A stretch of 64,000 nt of DNA from Heligmosomoides polygyrus polygyrus (taxonomy: Eukaryota > Nematoda > Chromadorea > Rhabditida > Heligmosomidae). The position numbers were made by a program, and so were the translations under genes. Positions 1 through 12,322 of the stretch are shown here, one piece after another. Position 1 is the first letter of the stretch, and the number at the start of each line of letters is the position of its first letter. Location of the stretch: the NCBI GenBank assembly GCA_947396885.1, contig OX377202.1, positions 66,064,643 to 66,128,642 of the forward strand, given 5' to 3'. The notes beneath the pieces are model-generated. The model saw only the letters and a list, made by a program, of their open reading frames with translations, was not told the origin of the DNA and made no database searches.

Positions 1-329
1 TCATACAATAAGGTCTTGCACAGAACTATGAAGGGGAGAGAACTTCGGGGTCTGCCTGATTTAGCTTACATTTTAAGATACCTTGCCGTACAGCCCACGA
101 ACTAACGTTTCCTTGAATAATATTTTTATTTATAATTCCGTCCCCTTCTTCTTCCACACTCTGAATAATCTGTTGTGAAGACTGGTTGCTGTCCACCCTT
201 ACCTGATAGTGAATTGATTGTGTTACGCTGCGTTCGTTGGACTTTAGTTGTTGAACTGTTGAAGTTGGGACCTAAAGCGTTTTTCCTGATTTTTCCAATT
301 GAACTAATAGTTCGCAGCTGACTGTAGGT

Positions 330-427
330 TTCAACAAATTTTAACGACTTACCGAAAATTTGGCGAAAAATTCCCGTTGAAAATTCTTTTAAAAAATTTA
401 ATGCCCAGAATGTTGTGTGCACCCCTG
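330..427. mobile_element. Right end of a hAT-like element
   Basis: The stretch is rich in degenerate TTAACG / CCGTTGAAAA words and finishes with TGTGCACCCCTG. The same arrangement closes the elements at 2945-4390 and 12323-13754. The left end was not identified and may lie outside the window. No coding sequence is visible. The hAT assignment is borrowed from better preserved copies here that have 8-bp target duplications. Confidence 0.4.
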
Positions 428-800
428 ACAGGAATGTGAGGAGGAAGGATGGTAGCGCTATGTGCGTTCGGACTCAGAAGCATGTCTCAGAAGTGCATCG
501 TGTGCCCAACTTTCACCTGGAAATGCTAGCTGGTAGTAAGACTTCACAGCAAGTGAATCACATCGATTTCGTGCGCATTAGCGATCTTCTCGACACAGTT
601 GACCGTTTTAGGTGGGATGCACGTGGATGTGCTGGCCGCAGACAAGTCTCGCAGCAAATAAATAAATACCTATCGGAAAGCTGGAATCGTTTTTATCGAT
701 TTTTTAGAAGACGAACTTGGGAGTGGGATTCACATGAATGTGTTTGCCGATAGACACGCTCTACATCATGTAGACAGCAATCATAATTTATAATTATATA
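428..800. other. Stretch without recognisable gene
   Basis: Short open frames only. No splice-bounded exon, repeat or RNA gene could be supported. Confidence 0.4.
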
Positions 801-2076
801 CAGGGTGGCCCATAAGTCCTGCAACAAAAACATAGGCGTATAAAAAGGCTAAGAATGCACTAAATTTGGTACATTTTTAAACCGTGTTTGCCCATGGTTT
901 GTAGATTATGGTGGAGCGGTATTATTCATAAGGGGCCACTCCTGGATTGATAAGAGCCTTCAGATCGTGTGGGTTGCTTTGCAGCTCACGTCGCAGCCCC
1001 TCTTACGGAGTTTTACTTCTTATTCGTTCCAGAGAAGATATTGAACAATAGTTTTCCCAGGCTTCATAGAGCAGGACATTTTCTTTAAGATGGTTAATAA
1101 ACAAAGATTGAAAATCTAGAGATTTAGGAATTTCACAGCTAGTCTTTCGCAGGTGCAATATTTTGCAGATGGACTGAGAACCGCTACCACGTCCTTTTCT
1201 TTTGCTGTTACAGGAATCGCTTTACCAGAATGTGCATTTTGCCTTTAAACAGCGCGATTGAGTCTCTAATATATGGTGTTAAGTTTTCGTTCCCATCAAA
1301 CGAACATTTTTATTGATTTTCGCTATTTTTACACAAAAACCTATGGAGTGCGGGGAGACATTTTGGAAAATCGTGTATGACAAAGACTTGCCATGCGTGG
1401 CCGTTGTTTTTATATCATCAGGTTCCCGCAAAGGTAGCATTAAACGCACTATTATTTTGACCTTTCTGGGATCGCTCAACTTCGAGAAATTTTTCATCAA
1501 ATGAGGCAGAGGCTGAATACCCATTTCCAACGACGCCCTCCAACTGCGCTTACAAATTTTTCCCTCTACTCTCTTCTCTTCATAGCTGAGTCTTAATCTC
1601 ACTTGCGAACTTGTAGAGCTTTCCTTGTAGTTTTCTAGAAACAACATATGGCTTAGTAATAGATTACGCACGCGGCTGAATATTGAATTTGTTCCAGATG
1701 GTTGCTGCATCCTGTATGATCAGAAAATTAATAGCGTTGTTCTGTTGTAGTTCAGATCCGTTCATCCAATGTTCACTCTTGAGAAGCCTTTGCACTGCCC
1801 TACATAATACCATCATACTGCATGTTCAACAACCAATCTTCCGAAAGTTAGTCACATCGGAACGAAAGCGCCCCACCACGGGCCAGAGAAGAATTTTCGG
1901 TAGTTTTACGTGAGAGCGCATTACTTTGTAATAAGAGCAGCTACAACCATGATACTTTCCAGATGTATAGCACTAAGTATATGCTACATAACTGTTGGTA
2001 TGCGGTTTTTTTGCAATTGGAAAAAGACAACCAATAAGGTCTCCTAATTTTGTTGCAGGACTTATGGGCCACCCTG
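801..2076 (-). mobile_element. Degraded Tc1/mariner-superfamily element, 1.28 kb
   Basis: Near-perfect terminal inverted repeats start CAGGGTGGCCCATAAGTCCT and run about 28 bp, through TGCAACAAAA. They are flanked by TATA on both sides, so a TA target duplication fits. On the minus strand, broken frames between about 900 and 1080 read like the C-terminal tail of a nematode Tc transposase (an AWENYCSISSLERIRS-like stretch followed by LQSNPHDLKALI). An open stretch at 1279-1710 lies further upstream in the presumed gene. Stops and frameshifts interrupt it and no catalytic triad could be traced. The terminal repeats are seen directly; the transposase identity is an inference from weak protein resemblance. 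Confidence 0.6.
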
Positions 2077-2097
2077 TATAGTAATAGTAATATATGC

Positions 2098-2636
2098 AAT
2101 TTCTGTGCGCGGTTAGCGCAGTAGGAGCAAGTACCGGCTGTCGCCTGCACAACCGATATCAGGCTTTTGAAACGAATTGCGCGTTTCTGCTGTGAAATTC
2201 ACGTTGCACTAAAGCCCAAGGAGGAGCATGCGTGCTTCCGGGCCAGAAAAGTTTTGGGAATGTTCAACGACCACATGGTAGGTCATCGATATTACTCGAA
2301 AGTCGGAAGTTCAAGACATTTGAAGAAGAACCTTTCAAGACTTTCCGATCAACCTAATATGGTGTCCTATACTGTTTGCCCCGATACCAAGTTCTTGGTT
2401 CGGATTTCCCGCCCAGGCCAACCAAGCCTTCCACCCCTCCGGAGTCGGTGAATTGGTACCAGACTTGTCTGGAAAGGATAAAGCGGTGACTTGTTTATCG
2501 GCTGGCCACCGCAAGTCGCAAGTGTATGGCAAAATACGCATTCATGTCGCCTGCACGACATCCCGTAGAAGTACAATGCGTGGCGCATCACAAAACGGAT
2601 TGAGTAACGCCGTCCTTTATCCTTTCATCATTTTAT
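2098..2636 (+). repeat. tRNA-derived SINE, copy 1 (split)
   Basis: It starts with an A-box-like GGTTAGCGCAGTAGGAGC near 2104 and has a B-box-like GGTTCGGATTTCC near 2397. Between the halves lie about 215 bp of unrelated sequence flanked by CCGATATCA and CCGATACCA, so the copy looks split by a small insertion. The 3' body ends in the family's shared tail (GCGTGGCGCATCAC, then GTAACGCCGTCCTTTATCC). Related copies are at 3818-4109 (-), 15880-16133 (+), 58965-59180 (+) and 61107-61412 (+). SINEs of this kind are copied by LINE proteins supplied in trans. Confidence 0.7.
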
Positions 2637-2944
2637 ACAGTTTGGAAAACGGTCGTTTTGATTTGGAGGATGTTGGTCTCAGAAGTGTCCACGTTGCCCT
2701 GAAAAGTTTCTAATTTTGTTGGAAAAGTGATCGACTTGGCTTGAAAATGCGATGTATCGCCGAGTCACTTCTCCAGTGTATGGGATTAGCAGGTGAAGGA
2801 TGTAGGTGTTCGGCTGCACTTTTCGGCGGTGAACTGCCGGTGCAATGCATTGCAATGCTTTCACAATAACCGAGAGCTGCTCCCGCTGAGGGATGTGATC
2901 AACACATCGCTAGCGGCTACAAGCAGCATGCCGAGAAGCTCCGA
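2637..2944. other. Stretch without recognisable gene
   Basis: No supported coding or RNA feature. Confidence 0.35.
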
Positions 2945-4390
2945 CCAGGGGAGCTGCACACAAATTTTTAACGAAATTTTTTAACGGAAAATTTTCGTTA
3001 AATTTCCGGTAAAAAAGAAATAGATGCAAATCATTGTTTCGAGTAAAGGATCAAGGAAAGCCTTATACGTTTCATCTTCAAGAGGTCAACAGCTAAAGCT
3101 CAAGAAATGATGTGTAACACTGTAATGTAGAATAAACAACTCAGTATCGAGAAACAGAGAAAAATAAACAAGTCTATAACAATAAATTATCTACAGGGTG
3201 TGGAATAAAAACAGGTATGGAATTATCATTCAAGATGATCACCAACAAGGCATCTTAAAATGTGAGATTAGGTAGAACCCTGAGAACCCTCCCCCCCCCT
3301 CGCCCCGAGCCCCACATAGTTCTTTTTGAACAAGCTTTGCGTGACTGTCCTACGAGCATATACAATCTCGATGCGAGCACCAGCCCATTAAGTACAGAAA
3401 GAATTAATGAAAATACATCTAAAAGCTTATCATTGGAATGTTTACATGTTGTCGAACGCATGATTTTAGAGTGCGTGGTGCGTGGACCATTTTTTTTGCA
3501 ACGTGGCACAACATCGTGTCACACATTCACACACTGCCGAAAAGGTGTGACACGTCGTCAAAGTGTTACCGTTCAGGAAAAGTCGCTTTCCTAATTTTTG
3601 TTATCAACGTTTTTCTAAGATCGTTCAAAATACATCCAGCAGCCGAAAACCTCTCCGTCTCAACTGTACCTGGTGGCGAGCAAAAGTATTCCCATATAAG
3701 CAGCGCCAATTGAGGATGGGCATGTCTTACGAGGAGGTTAGACGAACATCTTTGTTGATTCATTGACGTGCTTGGGTGCTCTGCGAAGAAATTTTCAGCT
3801 CCAAAATGCATTAGATGGTAAGGATAAAGGACGGCGTCACTCAATCCGTTTTGTGATGCGCCACGCATTCTACTTCTACGGGATATCGTGGAAGCGATTT
3901 AAATGCGTATTTGGCCATGCAATGATTTGCGGTGGCCAGCCGATGAAGAAGTCAGCGCTCTATCCTTCCCAGACAAGTCTGGTACCAATTCACCGACCCC
4001 AGAGGGATCGAAGGCTTGGTTGGGCTGGCGGGAAATCCGAGCCAGGAACCTTGTATCGAGTGCAAGTGACCGCCGGCACCTCCTCCGACTGCGCTACACG
4101 CGCACATAAAATGCATTATTTCCAAAAATTCAAAACAAAATCATGAAAACATTTAAGTATTCTTGCTGATTTCAATAGATTTTTTAGGAGCAGCCCTAAT
4201 GGGGAGAATGAGACCTGCAACTTAAGTGAAGACTAAGGGTAAATGTGATAAACTCACTAAGAAAAAAAGTCCGTTAAAAATTCCGTCAAACTTCTAAAAA
4301 TTTCCGTTAACTCGTTAAGCCAGATTTTAACGAAAATTCCGTTAGTTCGTTAAATTCGTTAAATCGTTAACCGTTAACTGTGCACCCCTG
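2945..4390. mobile_element. hAT-like non-autonomous element
   Basis: The left end reads CAGGGG then TGCACACA. The right end, reverse-complemented, reads CAGGGGTGCACAGTTAACGG. Both ends are followed inward by degenerate TTAACGAAA / CGTTAAAT repeats, as in the element at 12323-13754. No convincing 8-bp target duplication remains: the flanks GCTCCGAC and GTTCGTAG match only in part. The left terminus carries three extra bases. No transposase ORF is present, and the element contains a minus-strand SINE. Confidence 0.5.
3818..4109 (-). repeat. tRNA-derived SINE, copy 2
   Basis: Antisense copy of the SINE family. A box-B complement (GGAAATCCGAGCC) lies near 4040 and a box-A complement (TCCGACTGCGCTACACGCGC) near 4084-4103. 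The family tail (GGATAAAGGACGGCGTCACTC) is at its left end. It lies wholly inside the hAT-like element at 2945-4390, so it inserted later or travelled with it. Confidence 0.7.
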
Positions 4391-5708
4391 GTTCGTAGGC
4401 TAAGAGGGCTGGGTCTTCGCAGGAAACCAACATCGATGATCGCCTTGAGCACCCGTCGATCACACATGACTTTCTGCCGTTTGAGCTGCGATGTGAGGTG
4501 AGAGCGCTCGTTATCCATTGATATCTACTCTACAACTTGTTATACTTGAGTTTGTCCGCAAATAGCCATTAGGATTAGATACTATTTATTTAGAAGGAAC
4601 AACATTTACAAGCCAGCGTGTTTACCAAACTAAGCCGCCCTTGAAGGTTCATAAAGAGCGGTTATCACTGAACTTGTAAACCATCATAGGTTCACAATCG
4701 TAAGCACCGCTCAAGTCGCTTTCGTAGAGATTGCGAGGAACAATTAACGCAGTATTTACAAGAGAAGGTTCTGATGAGCAGTTCTGAGCGGACAAGCGAA
4801 AACTTACGGAAAAGCATCAACTATTGGAATACTAATGGTAAATGGAGGGTCGCCGCTATATATCGTGAAGGGGTAGCTCTTGCCGAACAAGCTCAGGACA
4901 ACGGGAGCGATAAGCGACATCATCATGTAGTCTCAATAGAAAAGCACTGCTAGGCATCAAGCGATCTGGTTGCTTGAATACGTAGGATGGGTACAGACCT
5001 AATACTTTTCATATGCGACTGTATGCATCGTGCTCTTGGACTCGCCACAAGGTTGCTCTCAAAGTTTAGGTCCCGTAGGCTGAGGTCAGAACAAAGCATA
5101 AGGTTCACCGAGATGCTTCAATAAACTTTAAATATATTTGGTTTTTCCATCATTAGGCTTTTGGAGGTTGCAATTATTTTGCATGCGATGTAGCATTCTA
5201 CACAGTAGCTTATCGTTTTATGAAGCGAGCAAGCGCGTAAGACACACAGGTGTGCGCAGTCCTTTTGAGGTTTACTAGAGACAGCTTCTGTAGCAAATTT
5301 CACTCGTTCCCACAATCGTAGCAATACAGAGTCATATGGTAGCTCTGATGGATCGAATCATGAGTACGTTCTTATTTTCGTAGAATATTCGTGGTGCTTT
5401 CTATGAAACAGTAACTGGTAGAGTGGCCTCACGGGCTTAAGGGGGTAGAAGTGCAATATTGCACCATGTTCAGAATCTGCAAATGACGATCGAACGTTAA
5501 ACAATAAGGAATGCCCATGCACATTAAATATGAACATAAAAATTGCACATTAGTCATTTTGAACGTAATGGTCGCAACCTTCCTGCAAACGTCCACAGCA
5601 TTTTGCAGAATTGTAATGATAAAAAGCACCACTCTCTACAGACATCGAAACTTAGCAATGGAAGCTCATCTCTTGTTTGTCACGTTTATCTACATAATTA
5701 AAGAGTAT
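4391..5708. other. Stretch without recognisable gene
   Basis: Scattered short frames only. I see no exon with paired splice signals and no repeat shared with the rest of the window. Confidence 0.4.
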
Positions 5709-6615
5709 TGCGGGGAACAAAGTAACGAGACTCTATGCCGTGTCCATATATCTCGTGACTGCAGTCTGGTTTCGTGCTTATCGTATTTGTATGTTTGTAT
5801 GCTACCAACTGAAGGAAGGCCACCTGAGAAGTTACCACTTCCGCCCTTTCCAGAAGCATGCCAAAACCGCAGTCTGTCTCATGCCGAAACCCCAGCCTGA
5901 CGAGTCGACCTGTCTCGCGCAAATCTCTCCCGATTCCCAATCCCGAGCAGCCTGAACTCAATCTTAACGCAGGATGAGAAATACGTCTTCTACCTTAACC
6001 CTACCAAACAGCGAGTCTGGGTGAGGCCTGTTGACCCGTTACAGACCTTCGTTCGGCGAGATGTTCAACGGCGAGAAGCACCTTCAGAGTTTTGGGTCTG
6101 CGTCCATGGATCGGTTTACCGGAAGCTGTTTCCCAAGAGCACTACGATGGACTCCAAGGCCATGGTGAACGAAATAGAAGAGATGGGCCGGCGACTCGCT
6201 CTTACTCATTCGCAGCGCTACAAGAAGTTCTCCTCTTCGACAACGCCGCACCCCATCGGGAACAAGTGATCACGGATAAGCTTGGCCAGCTGGGCTACGT
6301 TCACATGCCTCACCCACCGTATTCGCCGGACATCTCTCCATGCGTCTACCACTGCTTCTTGAGCCTATAGGACTTTATGGTCGGAAGGGACACAAGGACC
6401 CACGCAGACCTCGACAACCATAACGAGCAGTGGATCAACACCAGTCCAAGCAGTTCTGGAAGGATCGGATCAGGAAGTTGGCTGAGCGATGGCAGCAATT
6501 CATTGACCTTAATGGCATACACATTCCTCAGCATCGTTGATTTGTAATTGAGTTATAAAGAGATGAAAAAAAATTTCATCTTGTCTCATTACTTTTGCCC
6601 CTCCCCCCCCCCCCC
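5709..6615 (+). mobile_element. 0.9-kb mariner derivative with G/C-tract ends, copy 1
   Basis: The left end reads GCGGGGAACAAAGTAACGAG. The right end is CTCATTACTTTTGCCCC followed by a long C run and TA. It matches the inverted copy at 55514-56423 end to end, including the non-coding 5' third, so this is a defined short mobile form and not a random fragment. It encodes only the catalytic half of a mariner transposase and lacks the DNA-binding N-terminus, so it cannot move without help. Confidence 0.75.
5965..6540 (+). pseudogene. Mariner transposase catalytic-half fragment
   Basis: Read across frames, the order of blocks is: a DEKYVFYL-like segment with the first catalytic Asp near 5971; a region reading FWVCVHGSVY; VLLFDNAAPHREQV, which holds the second Asp; and HPPYSPDISPC. 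The next residue, which should be the third Asp of the DD34D triad (34 residues after the second), is Val, giving CVYH instead of CDYH. Frameshifts near 6130-6220 and several stops break the frame. Mariner transposases cut and paste DNA at TA sites; this copy is dead. The copy at 55621-56156 keeps the third Asp but has Glu for the second. Confidence 0.75.
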
Positions 6616-8728
6616 TAATAGAAACGGTAAACGGCTTTCATAGAATGGACTGGGGTCAACACCTAAGCCAGGCATGTTTTTTGCAAGAGAACTGAATATC
6701 AGACGTCCAATGAAAGGATGCGCTAGAATACACCTAAGATGAATATACCTGATGCGATTACTTGGAGCTTACCATTAGTCATGCTCACATGCCGATAATT
6801 TGCCTACACTTATATCACTTGCTCTGTTGATCATCGAGATGCTCGAATCGGCGCCAGCAGCGTTTCCATTCATTTCTGTCGCATGCCAGGGTGCTCTAAT
6901 GAATCCTCCTCGCTCGAGGGAACGAAGGGCGTCATGTCGTTCGTTCTGGGCTTTCGCAAAAAAGTCCGACTAACGCGTTGGTGGGAGTCCTGGTGTTCTC
7001 TTGACATCCTGCGGAATCCGGTCGGTGACGGCTCTCCTTCTGCGGGTGTCTGCGAAACGCAGTACATGGCCGGCCTATCTAATTTTTGACGACATGGCCC
7101 ATGCGACAGCATCTCTGATCTTCGAACTCGACGAAGCTCGGAACTCCAGAGACCTTCTCTCACCTGCGTGAGTCGTGTCACTCCGAGCACCGTCCGCTCG
7201 ATTCCACGCTGCGCGACGCTGATCGCGTGCTCATCTGGGGTGTGCGTAAATGAAAAGCGAAATTTCGTAAATCGTAAACCGTAAATCGTAAGAGTCACCT
7301 GTAGTGGTGTAGTGCACTACAACTAAATTTCCTGAAGCTTTTTCTGCTAATGTTAATCGGATGTGATTCAATATTTATTTAACTGTTGTGTTATTTTCAG
7401 CTTAAGCTGAACAGTTTTCTTACCAAACTATTTCTTTTTTCACGGCTTCCTGCTAGTAAAACATCTTTCAAACCTGTCTAAACACGTTTCAGGAAGTCAA
7501 AAAAACTAAATTTAAAAACTGTACGTAAGCCTATGCCTAGCATTCCAACAGAAAGCCTGCATCGTTTGAATATTCATTAAATTCCTAACTTACTACCATT
7601 CTTTAGCTTGCGTATTGCTCTTGGAATTAGCAGAAGCAACTGCGAAAAATTCGCTGTCAAAACTAAAAATGAAAAAATAACTTCACCACTGACCAATGCG
7701 CCGGTTTCCTGCTCAAGCCTGCACTTGTAAGATTCCGAAAGCTTTATAATATTGCTCTACTGTTTAATAACTCCCTGCCCTCGCTCGGGCTACCCTTCGC
7801 CAGCTCCGTTTCCTCTCCGAGAGCCTGCAGCATCGTAATTACTATAGGGCGAATACGATCAACTCAATCACGCGACCGGAAATGGAGACCAAGACCAGTT
7901 CGATCTTTTCTTGGAAAGCTACGCGCTCGCTTTGCCGCACTTTTTATACCAGTTTGCTCAGCCCTATAAAGCACAATGCAAACCGATAGAAACATTGGTA
8001 CATTTCGCGAAGGTGAGCAGCATCAGTAGGTGGGAGCGCGCCAGCCAATAATAACCAGACCACAGACCGAACATATGCCAGCTGATCAGGGTACCGATTG
8101 TACACGCCCTTTCTGAATGACATATCAATGCGGTCTGATTGGATGGGCCGTTCCCATTTCACAATGCTGCCCGTCTTCGCGACATACGCCGATACTTTAG
8201 TGGGTTATCCTTTCCACATAAGTGTAGCAACTTTCTAGATCCCGCTTCCAATCAAAAATGATGTTGGATCGTGGATTTGCGTCAATTCTACTCCAGCATG
8301 TATCTGTTAGAAACAGAGTGACTCGACGATATTACCAAACAGGATGCGGAGCTAGAATACTCGTCTCCCTTTCTCTAAAAAACTGCTTCCAGTGTCCTTT
8401 TATTATTTATTTATTTCTTCAATACGCTGCATAAGGCAGTCATGAGAAAAATAAATACAAACAAAACACAGACTATGGGCTGAAATGGAACAACCTTCGG
8501 CAGTAGGAACGCGATGTGCCTTGCTAGCTCTGCACGGGAAACGGAGGAGCCCCGCCTCCCCAGCCTCCTAGGCAGAAGCTTATTTTTTAAAACATTGTAT
8601 TGCACTTGTTTCTCCTCTTGAACCTGTCCGGTTCCAAACGGGAGCCTTTACAATGTTGGAGAAATGGAAAAGTTAATTAACGAAGAGAAAAGTCGAATTC
8701 GAGAAGCCTGTGAACAGGACGTATTGTA

Positions 8729-10009
8729 TTAGGTTGTAACGAAATAAATGGCACTGAACCACTGTAAATTTAAACAGTTAATATCTCGGCTTGTAGGCAA
8801 GATTATTAATCGAAATAAAATCCTTCTGCTTCTACACATCTTTGCCAACGTGACACATGCTTTTTTATTCCAGTAGCATAAAAATCAGAAGTTCTGGAAT
8901 TGACGAAATCTTCGAAGGCACTTTCGGCATCCTGATGGTATTTGAATATTTTCCCTACCAAGAAGTCGCCAGGATGCTTGAAGAAATGGTAGTCTGTTGG
9001 GGAGAGGTCGGGAGAAAACGGAGGATGTGGTAGTTTCATTGCTCAGCTCATTCAATTTCTGCAACGTCATTCGTGCTACATGGGGGCGAGCATTGTCGTG
9101 CAGAAGGAGAACTCGCCTTCGGTTTACCAAGGCCGGCCGGATATCCTTCAACTTTTTCATCATTTCTTCAATTTCAATGCAGTACTTCTCTGCCGTGATG
9201 GATTCACCGGGAGGGAGGAAGCTGTGGTGAATAATTGCCAGCGAACACCACCATACTGTCACCATTACTTTCTTTTGGTGGAATTCCGGCTTCGCAAAAA
9301 CCTTGGGGCTCTCATCGCTGTCCACCCGCTGTGCCGATCGTCGCCTGTTGTCGTACATTATCCATTTCTCGTCACAGGTTACGATGCGATCAAGGAATGG
9401 GTCCGTTTCGTTCCGTAGAAGCAGTGCGGACGAGATCTCATATCGTCGGTTTCTTTGCTCCTCAGACAGCTCGTGAGGCACCCATCTTTCCAGCTTTTTG
9501 GTCTTTCCAATTTCCTTCAGATGCCGGGCAGCTGTGTTGTGACTGACGCCAAGAACCTTCGCTATCTCCCTGGTATCTTTGTGTGGATCCTCCTCTACCA
9601 CATCTCTCAGCTTGTCCTCATCAACATCACTATGCCTCCCACGACCTTCGTGTTCTTCCAAGCTCTCATCTCCATTCCGGAACTTCTGATACCAACGATA
9701 CGTCGTCCGAATTGTGGAACATCCTTGAGCGAATGCGGCGTTGATCTTCTCGTCCGCCTCCTTAGCTGTAGTGCCCAGCTTGAATTCATACAAGTAAATG
9801 CCTCGGATTACCCTTTTGTCCATCTGCAAAAAAGTCAATAAAACTCTAAAGTTTTCCCACTTTTACATAGAAAATTTGGTACTCACCGGTAGAGCAAAGT
9901 TTGCGTTTCTAAATGATATGCCACATTTTACGGTTTGTTCTTGATCAAACGCGTAAAGACGCGCCAAAAAATGGCGCGAGCCAGTGCCATTTAATTCGTT
10001 ACAACCTAA
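8729..10009 (-). mobile_element. Mariner transposon, 1281 bp, inserted in hAT copy A
   Basis: Terminal inverted repeats of about 28 bp begin TTAGGTTGTAACGAA and are flanked by TA on both sides (8727-8728 and 10010-10011). Total length is typical of an intact mariner. Removing it restores continuity between the two halves of the hAT copy, when compared with copy B around 23880-23920. It encodes one transposase on the minus strand, now with a single frameshift. The well preserved ends and ORF suggest a fairly recent insertion relative to the host hAT. Confidence 0.92.
8806..9838 (-). pseudogene. Mariner transposase (DD34D) with one frameshift
   Basis: The ORF starts at 9838 with MTFLQMDKRVIRG and has a helix-turn-helix N-terminal half (residues about 1-110, including TAKEADEKIN and TIRTTYRWYQKF). 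WVPHELSEEQ follows, and then the catalytic blocks VTCDEKWIMYDN (first Asp) and [11 protein letters not shown] (second Asp). A one-base frameshift near 9035-9040 moves the rest to another frame, which reads HPPFSPDLSPTDYHFF (third Asp, 34 residues after the second) and ends at 8806. All three catalytic Asp codons survive. Without the frameshift the protein would be about 340 residues, the family norm. The enzyme excises and inserts the element at TA sites; this copy should be inactive. Confidence 0.92.
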
Positions 10010-10590
10010 TACAACGCAATAGCATATCAAAACATCAAAAATCAACTCTAAAGGGAAGTGGGAATGAGCTATAAAAAGGACCATTAGTGTGGGCACAGCT
10101 TTATAATCCAGTCTACATACATTTGATTACCAGTTGGTTGTTGATCGAAGATCACATTTAAGAAAACTTACGATTTACGACCCAAAATGTAAATCGTAAG
10201 TCGTAAAAAATTTGACAAAAATAGCCGTGAATCGTAAAATCGTAAATCGTAAATCGTAATTACGCACACCCCTAGTGCTCATCCTGTCTTATTATCCCCA
10301 GGTCTCTGAGCCGTGTATTAGGGCAGGAAGAACAATGGAGTCGCCTAAGTGCGCATGGAGTCAAGAAAGCCTCAAAAGCCGCTCATTTCCTTCTGTCCCG
10401 CTCCAGCACTAGGTCGTTTGTTGACTTTGCGACCCAGATACACGTAGCTTGCGCATTCGGAGACCTCGCTCTATTGAGGCAACTTGCTTGCCTTGCGTGT
10501 TTTCGAGAGTTGCGCGGAAGAGCTTAGGGAATATGATATCCCCTTAGCAAACCCCACTCTTCACGACGACGCTGTTCTTGAATAGCGTGC

Positions 10591-10728
10591 AATTGTGTTC
10601 TCAAAATTTTTCGAACATTCGAATTCGAGTACATTCGAAAAACGCGGGTTTTTTTGAATATTGGATTTCGAATATTCAAATTCGAATGAAAATCATTCGA
10701 ATGCCTATTCGAATTGGTTCTTCGAGTA
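10591..10728. repeat. AT-rich insertion built of ATTCGAA words
   Basis: It interrupts the RTE sequence between the parts equivalent to about 17180 and 17200 of the full-length copy. It consists of degenerate ATTCGAAT / TTCGAATA words in both orientations, much like the subterminal arrays of the hAT elements here but with another word. TTGTG occurs at both edges, which hints at a target duplication. Class unknown. Confidence 0.5.
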
Positions 10729-12322
10729 CATTGGTTGTGAATTCATTATACAGCTCTCGAAAGACTCTCGTGTACTGAGCAGGAACTCCCTGAGTGGACA
10801 GGACTCCAATGACCGCATCAGTTTCTCCAGAGTCGAACACTTTCTTCGGGTGGTTGAACGAATGCACTGCGGTAGCTTGAAGAGTTTATGGTTCTATCAG
10901 GGTGTCGGAGAGCCGTTACCTTGGTGTTGAAGTTGACGAAGTAACGGCGGGCACTGCGAATGATCAACTCTACCTCTGCAGCTTCAGCCAACACTTCCGC
11001 CTTCTCTCCTTAAGATCCTCCTTTATCGCCGTTCCGCGTAGCTTCGCAAGCTTGGGCGCCAATTGGTAGTTTCCTGAAGCTCCACGCTGGCGTATCAGCT
11101 CGAGATTTCCGGAGAGAGACGTCTCTTGATGGTCTTCAAACTGTCGGCTCGCATAGCTCTATCGCGGATATGGTGGGCGAAGCGGCCGTATTCCTCGTCT
11201 ATGTTGTCCATGACGGCACCTTCCCAAAGGCCGGCAACAGAAGTGTAAAGTTCCCAGTTGATGGTTGTTCTGGAACTCCTCTTCTTGAAAATCGCGGCCT
11301 TCTCTCCTTAACGCGAAAAGCGGAACCTCGCGAGGAGGCGGTAGTGGTCCGATCCCTTGATGATTTTGAGGACAACAGAGACGTCGATCAGGCCACACAT
11401 TGTGTTGAAGATAATGTAGCCTATTTCTTTGTGGAACTGGCCACCTGGGGTTGCCTCGTAGAGCAGCAGGCTGCGAGAACTGCGAGTTTCCATCATGGAT
11501 GGTCTTGTTCCACAAAACTTTGATGAGCTCACACTGTTTTTCGCCGTGCTCGTTCCACTCTAGACCGTAGGTTACGATGTGATGTTCTTCCGACGGCCTT
11601 CGCGGTCCGCTAGCATCGACGTAGCCGGCGATCACCCTGTAAAAGGGAGGTGTTTCTTATAAAACTTCTCCAGCACCACGTACTAGTCAGATGTAGGGTC
11701 ATATGCGATGAACACGGTCAAATCTGGCACGGAGCGACATCGCTTCAGTCACAGACGTCCGATTCGGCTTGTTAGAGATTCGTACGAATTGATGTTCATG
11801 GCCAAGTGCGTGTTGACGAGGACACAAACGCCGCCTACTCCCCTGTTGTCGCATGTTCCGAGGAACAGTTCTTCTCCGGAGTCGTAGGCTGCGTGTAGGG
11901 GTGGTGTCTTCTAGTCTCGGTCAGTCCGATGACGTCGTACTTGATCTTCCTGTCTTGCGTCATCAGGTCCTGGACGAATGCTTCCAATGCGAGCATTGGA
12001 GTGTTGTAACTGCAGATCATCATCTTATTCCTTCTCAATTTGCGCAGCCTGGTAGCAGCCTCTCCTTACTCGTCCTTCCCATCGCAGAAGTTAGGGTCAG
12101 GTGAGGCCCTTTAGTGCTGCTGTGTTTGACTGGAGTACACACGGGTAGCCTATCGCAGGCTCCGAAGTTCGGGCGAAGAACTCCGGGAAGCCAGCCAGAC
12201 TGTCCAAATGGACAGGCGAGACCTTTCAGGCGGCGTCGAATCTCCTAACAATGCATTTCCAATCTACCTGTCCCCGCTTTTATCCGGGCCGATCCAGGAG
12301 CAGTCCGCGCAGACGTGAGCAC

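Larger units (their letters stand above)
7235..10274. mobile_element. Non-autonomous hAT element, copy A, inserted in RTE copy 2
   Basis: The termini are CTGGGGTGTGCG and, reverse-complemented, TAGGGGTGTGCG, flanked by the 8-bp direct duplication GTGCTCAT (7227-7234 and 10275-10282). An 8-bp duplication with CAGGGG-type ends is diagnostic of the hAT superfamily. Both ends carry tandem CGTAAAT words, probably the subterminal transposase-binding repeats usual in hATs. No transposase ORF remains, so it would need one in trans. It matches copy B (21471-24174) along most of its length, but a mariner sits inside it and it lacks about 650 bp found in B. Confidence 0.88.

Noticed and set aside
6600..6617. 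C and G runs (also near 23385, 27970, 50920, 55517, 56412) as G-quadruplex control sites
   Set aside because: Those at 6600, 55517 and 56412 are ends of the mariner derivative; single homopolymer runs do not make the four-tract pattern.
7235..10274. Clustered CGTAAAT short repeats looked at first like a CRISPR-type or satellite array
   Set aside because: The words are 7 bp, contiguous and confined to the two ends of an element with 8-bp target duplications; there are no spacers.
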